A stretch of 64,000 nucleotides of DNA, from positions 4,208,501-4,272,500 of the forward strand of contig NZ_JACHIU010000001.1 in the NCBI RefSeq assembly GCF_014207705.1, in the 5' to 3' direction. Shown one piece after another: positions 9,801 to 23,573 of this stretch (positions within the stretch are counted from its first letter, which is position 1; every line of letters starts with the position of its first letter). A model generated the notes under the pieces. That model was not told the origin of the DNA. It did no database searches and saw only the letters and a list, made by a program, of their open reading frames with translations. Made by a program: the position numbers and the translations under genes. This DNA comes from Sphaerisporangium rubeum. Its GTDB lineage: Bacteria; Actinomycetota; Actinomycetes; Streptosporangiales; Streptosporangiaceae.

Positions 9801-12662
9801 CAACTCCCCGGCGGCGGTCCACTGGCCGAGGTCGCCGGTGCGGTACATCCGCGCGCCTGGCGGGCCACAGGGGTCGGGAACGAACCGTTCGGCGGTGGTG
9901 CCGGGACGGCCGAGGTAGCCGCGGGCCAGCCGTTCCCCGCCGATGTGGATCTCACCCGGCACGCCGGGAGGCACCGGCCGCAGGTTCGCGTCCAGCACGT
10001 ACACCCGGGCTCCCGGCATGGGCCGGCCGATCGGCAGCACCGGGGCCGCCTCGGGCTCGGCGGGGTCCACGCGGAAGGTCGTGACGCCGACGGTGGCCTC
10101 GGTGGGGCCGTAGTGGTTGACGACGGCGCACCGGCCGCGCGCGGCGAGGTCCCTGGCGAAGGCCCACGGGGAGGCCTCGCCGCCGAGCACCAGCAGGCGG
10201 CGTGGCAGCAGCGCCTCCGGGGTGGACTCGGCGAGCAGCGCCGCCAGGTGGGACGGGGTGATCTTCAGGTGGTCGATCCGGTGCGCGGCGAAGTACGCGG
10301 CGAGGTCGGGTGCGGCGGTCCTCGACGGGATGAGGTGCAGCGTGCCGCCGGTGAGCAGCGACAGGTAGAACACGGTGACGCCGAAGTCGAACGCCGGCGA
10401 CTGGAGCAACGCGAACCCGTCCCCCGGCGCGAACCCCCCGGCGCCGGTGGACCCCCCCGGCGCGACCTTCTCGCCGGACGTCCCCCGGGCCTGGCGCATA
10501 GCGTCCTCGAAGCGCTCAGGCGCACCGGACTCGCCGGACGTCCCCGGGACCTGGCGCATGGCGTCCTCGAAGCGCTCACGCACACCGGAGAGGTACCGCA
10601 GGATCTCGCGGTGCTGCACGGCGACGCCTTTGGGGCGGCCGGTGGTGCCGGAGGTGTAGATGACGTACGCGACGTCCTCGCCGCAGGCGTCGTGGCGCAC
10701 CGGGCCGGGGTCGGGGCCGGCGAGCAGGTCCTCGGCCAGGACGACGGCGCGCGCGCCGTCGTCCAGCGGCAGATCGGCCCGGAGCGCGGCGGTGGTGACG
10801 GCGAGGCGCACGCCGGCGTCCTCCAGCGCGTGCGCGAGTCGTTCGGCGGGGTGCTCGTGGTCGAGCGGCACGTAGGCGGCGCCGGTCTTCAGGATCCCCG
10901 CCACGGCGACGGCCAGGTCGGCGGACTGCTCCAGGAACACCGCGACCCGCTCCCCCGGCCCAGCGCCGAGGCCGGCGAGGTGGTGCGCGAGCCGGTTGGA
11001 CCGCGCGTCGAGCTCGCCGTAGGTGAGGGTCACATCGCCGTGCACGACGGCCGCCGCGCCGGGCTCGCGTGCCGCGCGGGCCGTCACGAGCTCGTGCAGC
11101 AGTTCGTACGCCGGAGGCTCGGGGTCGGGTGAGGAGGAGAACCCCGCCGCGTCCCCCGGCGGCAGCGCGTACCGCGAGATCGGCAGGCCGGGGTCGGCGA
11201 CGACGGCGCGCAGCAGGCTCTGGAAGTGCTCGGTGAGGCGCCGCGCCGTCTCGGGGAGGAACAGCGCGGTGCTGTAGGTCAGGTCGCCCCACAGGCCGCC
11301 GTCGGAGGTCTCGTGCACGTACAGCGCGAGGTCGAACCGTGTGACGGCCGACGCGAAGGGGAACCCGGTGACGGTGAGCCCCTGGTGGCGCGGCACCCCG
11401 GCGTCCCTGCGGTAGTTCTGCAGCGCGAACATCACCTGGAACACCGGTGACCTGCTGACGTCCCGCGCCACGGCGAGCTCGTTCACCATCTGGTCGAACG
11501 GCAGCTCCTGGTGCGCGTACGCGTCCAGCGCCGTCTCACGGCACCGGGCCAGAAGGCCGGTGAACACCGGGTCACCCGACAGGTCGGCCCGCAGCGGCAG
11601 CGTGTTGACGAACACCCCGGCCGCGGTCTCCAGCTCCGGCAGCGACCGGCCGCTGACCGGCGAGCCGACCGCGAAGTCCTCGGTGCCGCCGTACCGGCCG
11701 AGCAGTGTCTGCAGCACGGCCAGCAGCGTCATGTACGGCGTGGCGCCGTGCGCGGCGCTCAGCCGCGTGACCTCGGCGGCCAGCTCGCGGTCGACGGCGA
11801 AACCGCAGGTCGCGCCGGCGAAACCGTGCACGGCGGGACGCGGCAGGTCGGTGGGGAGGTCGAGCGCCGGCACGCCGGCGAGCTTCCCGGTCCAGTACTC
11901 GACGTCGCGGCGGTACTCGGCGGTGCCGACCCTGGCCCGCTGCCAGGCGGCGTAGTCGCCGTACCCCACCGGCGCGGCCGGTTCCAGCGCCGCCGGCGTG
12001 CCGGACCGGTGCGCGTCGTGCAGCGCGAGGATCTCGCCGACGAGGATGTCGCAGGTCCTGCCGTCGGTGACCGCGTGGTGCATGGCGAGCAGCAGCACGT
12101 GGTCCTCGGGGGCCATCCGCACCAGCAGGGCCCGCATGAGCGGCCCCTGCGCCAGGTCGAACGGCCTGCCGATCTCCTCCTCCACCAGCGCGCGCGCCGC
12201 CGCGAGGAGCTCGTCCCCCGCCGGAAGGGTGTCCCCCTCCGCCGGGTCGCCCGCCGTCCCGCCTGCGGAAGCCGCCGCCTCGTCCCCGGCCAGGTCAGGC
12301 AGGCCGGCGGCGAGGTCGGCCACCCGCATCGGTGTGCGGGGCTCGGCGTCCACGACGGCCTCCGGCCGGCCGTCGGCGGTGGTCAGGAAACGGGTGCGCA
12401 GCGCCTCGTGACGCGCCGTGACGTCCAGCAGGGCCGCGCGCAGGCACCCGGCGTCCAGGGGTCCCTGGAGCCGCACGGCGAACGGCACGACGTACGCGGC
12501 GGTCCCCGGCAGGTACTGCTCCAGGAACCAGAACCGCTCCTGCGCGTGCGACAGCGGCGGCGGCGTGCCAGGCGGCCGGGGGGTGACGGTGACGACCGGC
12601 GCGCGGCGGCGCAGCCGCTGGGCCAGGAGCGCCTGCTTGGCGGCCGACAGGTCGGTGGTCAT
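6882..12662 (-). CDS. NRPS module C-A-PCP-TE fused to an MFS exporter
   Basis: A 1926-residue fusion. Condensation domain (about 1-480) with HHAVTDG near 194. Adenylation domain (about 515-1035) with core YTSGTTGRPKG and NHYGPTEAT. PCP with Ser about 1101 in DLGGHSLL. Thioesterase (about 1155-1400), then a linker rich in Ala, Thr and Pro, and a 12-TM-type major facilitator (about 1480-1910). By motif alignment to GrsA the A-domain code is D-F-T-K-V-G-H-V-G, close to the known aspartate code, so Asp is predicted. The TE nucleophile motif reads GHCGLG, with Cys (about 1229) where Ser is usual; a His is at about 1374. It is the final module, and release and export would be on one chain. A 20-residue tandem duplication sits between A-domain motifs A3 and A4. 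The product of the module and the direction of transport are inferred. Confidence 0.93.
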   Translation of the reverse strand: MTTDLSAAKQALLAQRLRRRAPVVTVTPRPPGTPPPLSHAQERFWFLEQYLPGTAAYVVPFAVRLQGPLDAGCLRAALLDVTARHEALRTRFLTTADGRPEAVVDAEPRTPMRVADLAAGLPDLAGDEAAASAGGTAGDPAEGDTLPAGDELLAAARALVEEEIGRPFDLAQGPLMRALLVRMAPEDHVLLLAMHHAVTDGRTCDILVGEILALHDAHRSGTPAALEPAAPVGYGDYAAWQRARVGTAEYRRDVEYWTGKLAGVPALDLPTDLPRPAVHGFAGATCGFAVDRELAAEVTRLSAAHGATPYMTLLAVLQTLLGRYGGTEDFAVGSPVSGRSLPELETAAGVFVNTLPLRADLSGDPVFTGLLARCRETALDAYAHQELPFDQMVNELAVARDVSRSPVFQVMFALQNYRRDAGVPRHQGLTVTGFPFASAVTRFDLALYVHETSDGGLWGDLTYSTALFLPETARRLTEHFQSLLRAVVADPGLPISRYALPPGDAAGFSSSPDPEPPAYELLHELVTARAAREPGAAAVVHGDVTLTYGELDARSNRLAHHLAGLGAGPGERVAVFLEQSADLAVAVAGILKTGAAYVPLDHEHPAERLAHALEDAGVRLAVTTAALRADLPLDDGARAVVLAEDLLAGPDPGPVRHDACGEDVAYVIYTSGTTGRPKGVAVQHREILRYLSGVRERFEDAMRQVPGTSGESGAPERFEDAMRQARGTSGEKVAPGGSTGAGGFAPGDGFALLQSPAFDFGVTVFYLSLLTGGTLHLIPSRTAAPDLAAYFAAHRIDHLKITPSHLAALLAESTPEALLPRRLLVLGGEASPWAFARDLAARGRCAVVNHYGPTEATVGVTTFRVDPAEPEAAPVLPIGRPMPGARVYVLDANLRPVPPGVPGEIHIGGERLARGYLGRPGTTAERFVPDPCGPPGARMYRTGDLGQWTAAGELRFLGRRDLQVKVRGHRVELGEIDHTLQEHPAVAQAVTDLRDRGLVAYLVPSGDGPRPGPGELRPWLRERLPDYMVPVRYVWLDEIPLKSHGKVDRAALPEPGDAGDDAEHVAPEGPLEEAVAAVWAAVLGVERVGALDDFFDLGGHSLLAMQVIARLRGLDARPVTIMDLFAHPTVRELARVMTTADDGPRKLLHRLTPARPVTATLVCAPYGGGSAVIYKHLADALPGDWALYSIAVPGHELGEMARPIEEVAAGCVEEILASVEGPLVVYGHCGLGVMLVVEMVRRLEAAGRDVDAVYLGGTFPFARLRGFGRRFSDLMERLRSDQVMANALTAAGMDLDEVDPEQVRLIIRNRRKGTKEAEAYFGRLFEDKTPPLRAPVISVVGERDPATEFYQERFREWHCVTRSASLVVLDEAGHFFLKYRAEELATILTEIHTAVAGGDARPYLRREDSTWWLHGTSTLDPAASTPEAAVLSGTATALPPGTASVVPVTDAATDAATDAAGVPPPPWTPAQRNAGPPPSMRRFAVVAVGQLASITGSALTEFAIPIWIYLTTGSLANFALFAVLGLVPGMLVSPLAGAIVDRSDRRRVMLAGDIGAGGTQLALGLLLWTGNLEIWHIYPLLVGLSISLAFQRLAYNSAIPQLVPKRYLGHANGVVQMVTGTAQLIVPLAAAGLMAGIGLSGILVIDVVSYGVAILSVVFTRFPATMAWKRRESVLAEMIQGFRYSWGNRSFRAMLGFFAVLNIFLSPLFLMISPLVLSDGTLADVGRVAFAGGLGAFTGGLAMTVWGGPRRRRLRGVLLTTLVLAVFCLITGLRSDLLVIGVGAFGMSMWLAMLNGVYATIIQVKVPQRFHGRVIALNTLVAWSTLPLGFGLVAPYGTALFEPLLADGGPLASTVGTLIGTGPGRGIGFMYVCFAIAMAVTALVAMRVKALARFDDVVPDALPDDLVGVEALRARTSVRRPEPADG
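10471..10590 (-). repeat. 60-bp in-frame tandem duplication inside the A domain
   Basis: Two adjacent copies of a 60-base unit (10471-10530 and 10531-10590) differ by only a few bases. They encode 20-residue units sharing ERFEDAMRQ and GTSGE. They fall in the loop after the phosphate-binding core (A3) and before the substrate-pocket motif, where length is tolerated. The near-identity suggests a recent duplication. Confidence 0.9.
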
Positions 12663-12732
12663 GACACGTCCTCCCTCTCACCGAGCAGCCGCTGCACCGG
12701 CGGCACCCGCGTGGCGGCCGGCAGGTCGGCGG

Positions 12733-12736
<4 letters not shown>
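12659..12736 (-). pseudogene. 25-codon micro-ORF, probable scar of a deleted NRPS gene
   Basis: The ATG overlaps the stop of the dimodular NRPS (ATGA), and its own TGA overlaps the ATG of the next NRPS in the same way. The peptide begins MTADLPAA, like the next gene's MTTDLSAA. It ends RLLGEREDVS, like the end of the upstream NRPS (RLLGDGADGEDVS). The DNA around both junctions shares an imperfect direct repeat of about 26 bases (GGTCATGACACGTCC against GGTCATGAGACGTCC). The simplest reading is the fused two ends of a lost NRPS gene. A duplicated gene boundary or a real coupling peptide are alternatives. Confidence 0.6.
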
Positions 12737-19233
<6,497 letters not shown>

Positions 19234-19335
19234 GACGTCGACACCTCTGCCGGACTAAGACGGGAAAGGGGGCCCTTGTCCGTTATGTCCGTCAGACAAG
19301 CGCGTCCTGGATATATGCATAGTGCTCAGTGATGG

Positions 19336-19349
19336 TGGGAACGCTCCCA
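19336..19349 (-). promoter_or_regulatory. CebR-type operator of the NRPS operon
   Basis: TGGGAACGCTCCCA differs in one base from the palindrome TGGGAGCGCTCCCA known for CebR. It lies directly downstream of the predicted minus-strand -10 element (19364-19359), so bound repressor would cover the start point. The NRPS start codon is about 100 bases further on. Confidence 0.8.
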
Positions 19350-19358
19350 CGCCCCGAA

Positions 19359-19387
19359 AGGCTATGGACCGGGTTTGACGTCGTCAA
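19359..19387 (-). promoter_or_regulatory. Predicted sigma70 promoter for the NRPS operon
   Basis: On the minus strand TTGACG (19387-19382) is followed after 17 bases by TAGCCT (19364-19359), a usual actinomycete TAnnnT -10. The start point is expected near 19351, at the operator. Confidence 0.55.
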
Positions 19388-19478
19388 GATGTCCACCATG
19401 TTTCGTCCGTAACAGGCTTTTTACCAGGATATTTAGGCTGAGGCCTCTGTCCGAAACAGCCCAAACACCTGATCATCC

Positions 19479-19508
19479 TTGACACCTCTTCAGGCTCCTC
19501 CCTAGGGT
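19479..19508 (+). promoter_or_regulatory. Predicted sigma70 promoter for the carrier/E1/E2 operon
   Basis: A consensus TTGACA (19479-19484) is followed after 18 bases by TAGGGT (19503-19508). The start is expected near 19514, inside the perfect operator. The transcript leader would be about 125 bases. Confidence 0.65.
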
Positions 19509-19510
19509 CT

Positions 19511-19524
19511 TGGGAGCGCTCCCA
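19511..19524 (+). promoter_or_regulatory. Perfect CebR operator at the carrier/E1/E2 operon promoter
   Basis: TGGGAGCGCTCCCA, the exact 14-base palindrome bound by CebR in Streptomyces, begins two bases after the predicted -10 element. A repressor here blocks initiation directly. The LacI-family gene at 4321 is the obvious candidate protein. Confidence 0.88.
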
Positions 19525-19638
19525 TATGCCCCCATTCCCTGCGGAACGCCGTGCTGGAGGTCCCGTGTCGCATCAACTCCGGCCGGAGAGGCCGAAACCG
19601 CACCGAAACACACCGCACCGGAACACGGGGGGACGCTC

Positions 19639-19962
19639 ATGACCCCCACCGAGACGGCGGTCGCCGCGATGTGGACCGAACTGCTCGGCGTGACCCCCGC
19701 CTCGCCGGCCGACGACTTCTTCGTGCTCGGCGGCCAGTCGCTCGCCATGGTCCAGTTCCTCGCGCGCGTCCAGGAGAACTACGGCGTCGAACTCCCCATC
19801 GACCTGCTGTTCGGCGGCGACTTCACGGTGGCGGAGGCCGCCGCGGCGATCGACAGGGGCCGGCTCTCCTCCGCCGGCGACGACGAGATCGCCGCGCTCC
19901 TCGCGGAGCTGGAAGGCATGTCCGACGAGGACGTGCTCGCGCTCCTCGGCGAGGAGGACTGA
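19639..19962 (+). CDS. Free-standing carrier protein (PCP/ACP)
   Basis: A 107-residue phosphopantetheine carrier. The attachment motif is DDFFVLGGQSLAM with Ser 34. The C-terminal third (about 75-107) is an acidic helical tail, ELEGMSDEDVLALLGEED, of the type seen at the end of the dimodular NRPS, perhaps a docking element. The start is the ATG at 19639 behind GGGGGA; longer readings extend into the promoter region. It is the first gene of the CebR-controlled plus-strand operon, and the next gene begins eight bases after its stop. With an E1/E2 set downstream, it could carry the acyl or hydroxyacyl unit that primes the peptide, as free or fused carriers do with NapB/NapD-type enzymes. An amino acid carrier is the alternative. 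Confidence 0.9.
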   Translation: MTPTETAVAAMWTELLGVTPASPADDFFVLGGQSLAMVQFLARVQENYGVELPIDLLFGGDFTVAEAAAAIDRGRLSSAGDDEIAALLAELEGMSDEDVLALLGEED

Positions 19963-19970
19963 CCTCCGCG

Positions 19971-21287
19971 ATGCCCACCATGTTGCTGGTGACGCACGGC
20001 ACCGACGGCGACGTGCTGCCGTTCGTGCGGCTCGGCGGGGAACTGCGCGCCGGCGGCCACGAGGTCACGCTCATCACGCACGCGCACTACGGGCCGCACG
20101 CCGCGCGCGCCGGCCTCGGATTCGTGCCGATCGACACCGCGACGGAGTTCGAACGCACCCTCGCCGACACCCACGACCTGCTCGACGGCCTCGGGTGGCG
20201 CGAGTTCTACGAACGCAACGGGCTGTACCGGCAGATGGAGCTGGAGTTCACCGCGATGGCGGCGCGGTACCGCGCCGGGGAGACCGTGCTGGTGGGCCGG
20301 CACACCTCGGCGCTGTCGGTGCTGTTCGCCGCCGAGGCGCTCGGCGCGCCGGCCGCGTGGGTGGCGGTGGCGCCGATCCAGATCATGGCCGAGCGTGCCG
20401 CGCTGCACGCCTACCGCACCCTGCTCGACGACGGCATCGGCGGAGTGCGCCGGCGGCTCGGCCTGAGACCCATCGAGGACTGGGACGCGTGGTTCTCCTC
20501 GGCCGACCTGCACATCGGCCTGTGGCCGGCGTGGTTCGACCGCGCGGGGACCCAGTCACCCGGCAAGGTGCGCCTGACCGGCTTCCCGCTGCCGGACGAG
20601 AACGCCGAGGAGGCGCTGCCTCCGGAGGCGGAGGAGGCGCTGAGCGGCCCGGTCGCCCCCGTGCTCGTCACCGGCGGCACCGGCCGCATGCTGCACCGGC
20701 GTTTCTACGACGCCGCCGTCGAAGGAGCGCGCAAGGCCGGCCGGCCCGTGATGCTGGTGGTGCGGCACCGCGACCTGGTACCCGACCCGCTGCCGCCGGA
20801 CATGACGTGGTTCCCGAGGCTGCCGTTCCGCGCCGTGATGCCCCGCGTCGCCGCCGTCGTCCACCACGGCGGCATCGGGACCCTGAGCCGCGCGCTGCGC
20901 GCCGGGGTCCCCCAGATCATCCTGGCCCACGGCGTGGACCGGCCCGACAACGCCGCGCGTCTGCACCGCCACCACCTCGCCGCCTGGCTCCCCGCTCCGC
21001 GCTGGACCCCCGAGGAGGTGGCCGCGCTGGTCACCTCCGCCACCGGCGGGGACCCGCTCGCCGCCGTCCCGGCCGGCGACGCGCCGGGTCAGGACGAGGG
21101 GACCCAGGACGGGGTGCGACGGGCCGCGGAGCTGATCGCGCCGCTCGCCGTCGCGCCGCCGGACTTCCCGGACGAGCCGGGTCCGGCGGTGCAGGCGGCG
21201 CGGCGGCAGCTGGAACGGATGTCGGCGGCGCAGCGGCGGGCCGTGGCCGAACGGCTGCGCGGCCGGCTCTCGGGACAGGAGGCGTGA
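19971..21287 (+). CDS. GT1-family (GT-B) glycosyltransferase, macrolide/UGT type
   Basis: A 438-residue glycosyltransferase. The N-terminus MLLVTHGTDGDVLPFVRLG is the acceptor-side Rossmann start of UGT-like enzymes. The donor-binding signature is VVHHGGIGTLSRALRAGVP followed by HGVDRPDNAARL, where the HGGxGT turn and the DxxxNA region bind the nucleotide sugar. The ATG at 19971 directly follows the carrier gene. Enzymes of this family usually transfer a sugar from a UDP- or dTDP-sugar to a small aglycone. No dTDP-sugar biosynthesis genes are present, so a common sugar such as glucose is more likely. Inside a peptide cluster it should decorate the product or its acyl part. Acceptor and sugar cannot be read from the sequence. 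Confidence 0.88.
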   Translation: MPTMLLVTHGTDGDVLPFVRLGGELRAGGHEVTLITHAHYGPHAARAGLGFVPIDTATEFERTLADTHDLLDGLGWREFYERNGLYRQMELEFTAMAARYRAGETVLVGRHTSALSVLFAAEALGAPAAWVAVAPIQIMAERAALHAYRTLLDDGIGGVRRRLGLRPIEDWDAWFSSADLHIGLWPAWFDRAGTQSPGKVRLTGFPLPDENAEEALPPEAEEALSGPVAPVLVTGGTGRMLHRRFYDAAVEGARKAGRPVMLVVRHRDLVPDPLPPDMTWFPRLPFRAVMPRVAAVVHHGGIGTLSRALRAGVPQIILAHGVDRPDNAARLHRHHLAAWLPAPRWTPEEVAALVTSATGGDPLAAVPAGDAPGQDEGTQDGVRRAAELIAPLAVAPPDFPDEPGPAVQAARRQLERMSAAQRRAVAERLRGRLSGQEA

Positions 21288-21337
21288 TGCGTCCACGGCG
21301 TCGCGCGACGGCCGTACCTGCTCGCCGGGAGGCGTGA
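21287..21337 (+). pseudogene. 16-codon micro-ORF, possible second deletion scar
   Basis: An ATG overlaps the stop of the GT1 gene (TGATG), and after 16 codons the TGA overlaps the ATG of the GT4 gene in the same way. Both junctions carry the identical string GGAGGCGTGATG. The peptide ends RREA, like the GT1 protein's GQEA. This repeats the layout at 12659-12736 and could be the joined ends of a lost gene. Chance or a coupling leader remain possible. Confidence 0.4.
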
Positions 21338-22650
21338 TGAGGATCCTGCTCGCGCAGAACATGTTCCACCTGCCGACGCACGGCGGGGCCAACAAGTCCA
21401 ACCGGATCATGCTGGAACAGCTCGCGGCCCGGGGACACCAGTGCCGTGTCGTGGCGCCGCTGTCGGGAGCCCTGCGCCGGACGTCCCTCGACGCGCACCT
21501 GGCCTATCTGCAGAAGGCGGGTGCGCGGGTCCACCGGTTCGACGGCGACGAGGTGACCTACGAGTACCGCGGCGTGGTGGCGCACGCCGTCGTCAACCCG
21601 TCCCACCTGGCCCGGCGGGTCGGCACGGTCTGCGAGGAGCTGTCCCCCGACTGGGTGCTCGTGCCGTCCGACGACCCCGGTCTGATCATGCTCGGCGCCG
21701 CGTCGCGTGCGGCACCGGGCCGGGTCGTGTACCTGGCGCACACCTTGCAGCAGCTTCCGTTCGGGCCGGGTGCGTTCTACCCGAGCGCCGCGGGGACCCG
21801 CCTGGTGAAGGCCGCCGCCGGGGTCGTCGCGGTCAGCCGCGCGGCGCGCGACCACCTCGAACGCCACGGCGGCGTCGACGCCGCGCTCATCCACCCGCAG
21901 GTCTACGGCGGGATCACCCCGTCGACCGGCGGTACGGGTACGGCCGTGACCATGGTGAACCCGTGCGCGTACAAGGGTCTGCCGATCTTCCTCGCGCTGG
22001 CCGACGCGCGTCCCGGCGTGCGGTTCCTCGCGGTGCCGACGTGGGGTGCCACACCGGACGACCTGGCCGCGCTGCGCGCCAGGCCCAACATCGAGCTGAT
22101 GGACCCGGTGGACGACATCGGCGAGGTCCTCGCGCGCAGCCGCGTGCTGGTGATGCCGTCGCTGTGGGACGAGACGTTCGGCTACACCGCCGTGGAAGGC
22201 ATGCTGCGTGGCGTGCCGGTGCTCGCCGCCGACGTCGGCGGCCTGTCGGAGGCCAAGCTCGGCGTGCCGTACCTGCTGCCGGTGCGCCGCATCACCGGGT
22301 ACGAGGCCGGCGCGCACGCGAGACCCGTGCCGGTCGTGCCGGACCAGGACGCCGGGCCGTGGCTCGCGGCTCTGGACCGGCTGCTCGACGACCCCGCGCA
22401 CCACCAGGAGATCGCCGTACGTTCCGCCGAGGCCGCCGCCGCGTTCGTCGCGTCGCTGGACGAAGGCGCACTGGAACGTCACCTCGCCGGCCTCACCCCC
22501 GCCGCGCCGGGCCGGACCGGACCGGCCGTCGCGCGCGGCGGCGCCACGGCGCTCACCCCGCAGCGCCGCGCCGCGCTCGCCGCCTTGCTGGCGAACCGCG
22601 CGCACGCGAAGACCGCCCCCCTCTCTGAGCAAGGAGAAACAGCATCGTGA
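21337..22650 (+). CDS. GT4-family glycosyltransferase
   Basis: A 437-residue GT-B enzyme of the retaining GT4 type. The N-terminus MRILLAQNMFHLPTHGGANK contains the glycine-rich loop of the acceptor domain. The C-terminal half has the E-x7-E donor region in LWDETFGYTAVEGMLRGVPV, followed by LAADVGGLSE. I take the ATG at 21337, behind GGGAGG, rather than the GTG one codon earlier. The last 45 residues look like a basic tail. Its stop overlaps the next gene's GTG. Together with the GT1 gene it suggests two different sugars, or a disaccharide, on the product. A role in cell-surface glycosylation cannot be excluded, but the coupling to biosynthetic genes argues against it. Confidence 0.85.
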   Translation: MRILLAQNMFHLPTHGGANKSNRIMLEQLAARGHQCRVVAPLSGALRRTSLDAHLAYLQKAGARVHRFDGDEVTYEYRGVVAHAVVNPSHLARRVGTVCEELSPDWVLVPSDDPGLIMLGAASRAAPGRVVYLAHTLQQLPFGPGAFYPSAAGTRLVKAAAGVVAVSRAARDHLERHGGVDAALIHPQVYGGITPSTGGTGTAVTMVNPCAYKGLPIFLALADARPGVRFLAVPTWGATPDDLAALRARPNIELMDPVDDIGEVLARSRVLVMPSLWDETFGYTAVEGMLRGVPVLAADVGGLSEAKLGVPYLLPVRRITGYEAGAHARPVPVVPDQDAGPWLAALDRLLDDPAHHQEIAVRSAEAAAAFVASLDEGALERHLAGLTPAAPGRTGPAVARGGATALTPQRRAALAALLANRAHAKTAPLSEQGETAS

Positions 22651-23573
22651 CCGGCATCGCGCAGGCGTACCGCCCGCCCATCGCCGCCATCGCCGGTGAG
22701 GACCTGGACCTCCTCCTGCTCATCCGGCACTTCGAGCTCACCCTGCTGGACCTGTTCGGCGCAGGCGCGCTCAACGGGACCACGCACACCTGCCTCGGCC
22801 AGGAATACATCCCGGTGGCGCTGCGCACACTGCTGCGCGATGACGACTTCGTCTTCAGCAACCACCGGGGCCACGGCCATTTCCTGGCCCGCTACCCCGA
22901 CCCGCGCGGACTGCTCGCCGAGATCATGGGACGGGAGGGAGCCCTGTGCGGCGGCGTCGGAGGCAGCCAGCACATCTACCACGAGCGGTTCCTGTCCACC
23001 GGCGTGCAGGGGGAGAGCCTGCCGGTCGCCGTCGGGGTGGGTCTGCGCCTGAAGCGGGCCGGTCACGGCGCGCTGGCGTGCGCGTACATCGGCGACGGCA
23101 CGCTCGGCGAGGGCTCGGTGTACGAGGCGCTGAACATGGCGCGGCTGTGGCGGGTGCCGCTGCTGGTGATCGTGGAGAACAACGGCATCGCGCAGTCCAC
23201 CCCGACCGGCCGCCAGATGTCCGGCACGGTCGCGGGCCGCGCGGCGGCGTTCGGCATCGGGTACCACCGGATCACCACCGTGGACCTGGCGTGGATCCGC
23301 GACGCGCTCGGCCCGCTGATCACCTCGGTGCGGCAGAACTCCGGCCCGCTGATCGTGGAGTTCATGACGAACCGCATCGGGCCGCACAGCAAGGGTGACG
23401 ACTCGCGGCCCGTCGCCGAGCGGGAGCACGCCGAGCTGTCCGGCTGGCACCGCGCGTACGAGGAGGCGTTCCCCGGGCCGTACGCCGAGGCGGACGTGCG
23501 GCAGCGTGAGCTGGTCGCCGAGGTCGCGGCCGAGGTCGCGGCCCGTCCGCCGGTCGGCGGAGGCCCCACGTGA
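22647..23573 (+). CDS. Pyruvate-dehydrogenase-type E1 alpha subunit
   Basis: A 308-residue thiamine diphosphate-dependent E1 alpha-like protein. The TPP/Mg motif is GDGTLGEGSVYEALNMA followed by VIVENN. The substrate-side GGSQHIYH and STGVQGESLPVAVG stretches are also typical of PDH E1 alpha. The GTG at 22647 has AAGGAG upstream and overlaps the preceding stop. With the next gene it should decarboxylate a 2-oxoacid, or cleave a ketose phosphate as in NapB-type enzymes, and pass the two-carbon unit to the E2 lipoyl arm. It is shorter than housekeeping E1 alpha (commonly 340-390), lacking N-terminal extensions. No lipoamide dehydrogenase (E3) is encoded nearby, which fits either borrowing E3 or a non-oxidative transfer. 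Confidence 0.9.
   Translation: MTGIAQAYRPPIAAIAGEDLDLLLLIRHFELTLLDLFGAGALNGTTHTCLGQEYIPVALRTLLRDDDFVFSNHRGHGHFLARYPDPRGLLAEIMGREGALCGGVGGSQHIYHERFLSTGVQGESLPVAVGVGLRLKRAGHGALACAYIGDGTLGEGSVYEALNMARLWRVPLLVIVENNGIAQSTPTGRQMSGTVAGRAAAFGIGYHRITTVDLAWIRDALGPLITSVRQNSGPLIVEFMTNRIGPHSKGDDSRPVAEREHAELSGWHRAYEEAFPGPYAEADVRQRELVAEVAAEVAARPPVGGGPT

Larger units (their letters stand above)
19234..19638. promoter_or_regulatory. Divergent control region of the biosynthetic cluster
   Basis: These 405 bases separate the start of the minus-strand NRPS operon from the plus-strand carrier operon. The middle is visibly less GC-rich than its surroundings. It holds two back-to-back sigma70-like promoters, each followed at the predicted transcription start by a CebR-type operator (separate entries). 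I find no gene here. The organisation implies that one repressor silences both arms together. Confidence 0.8.
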
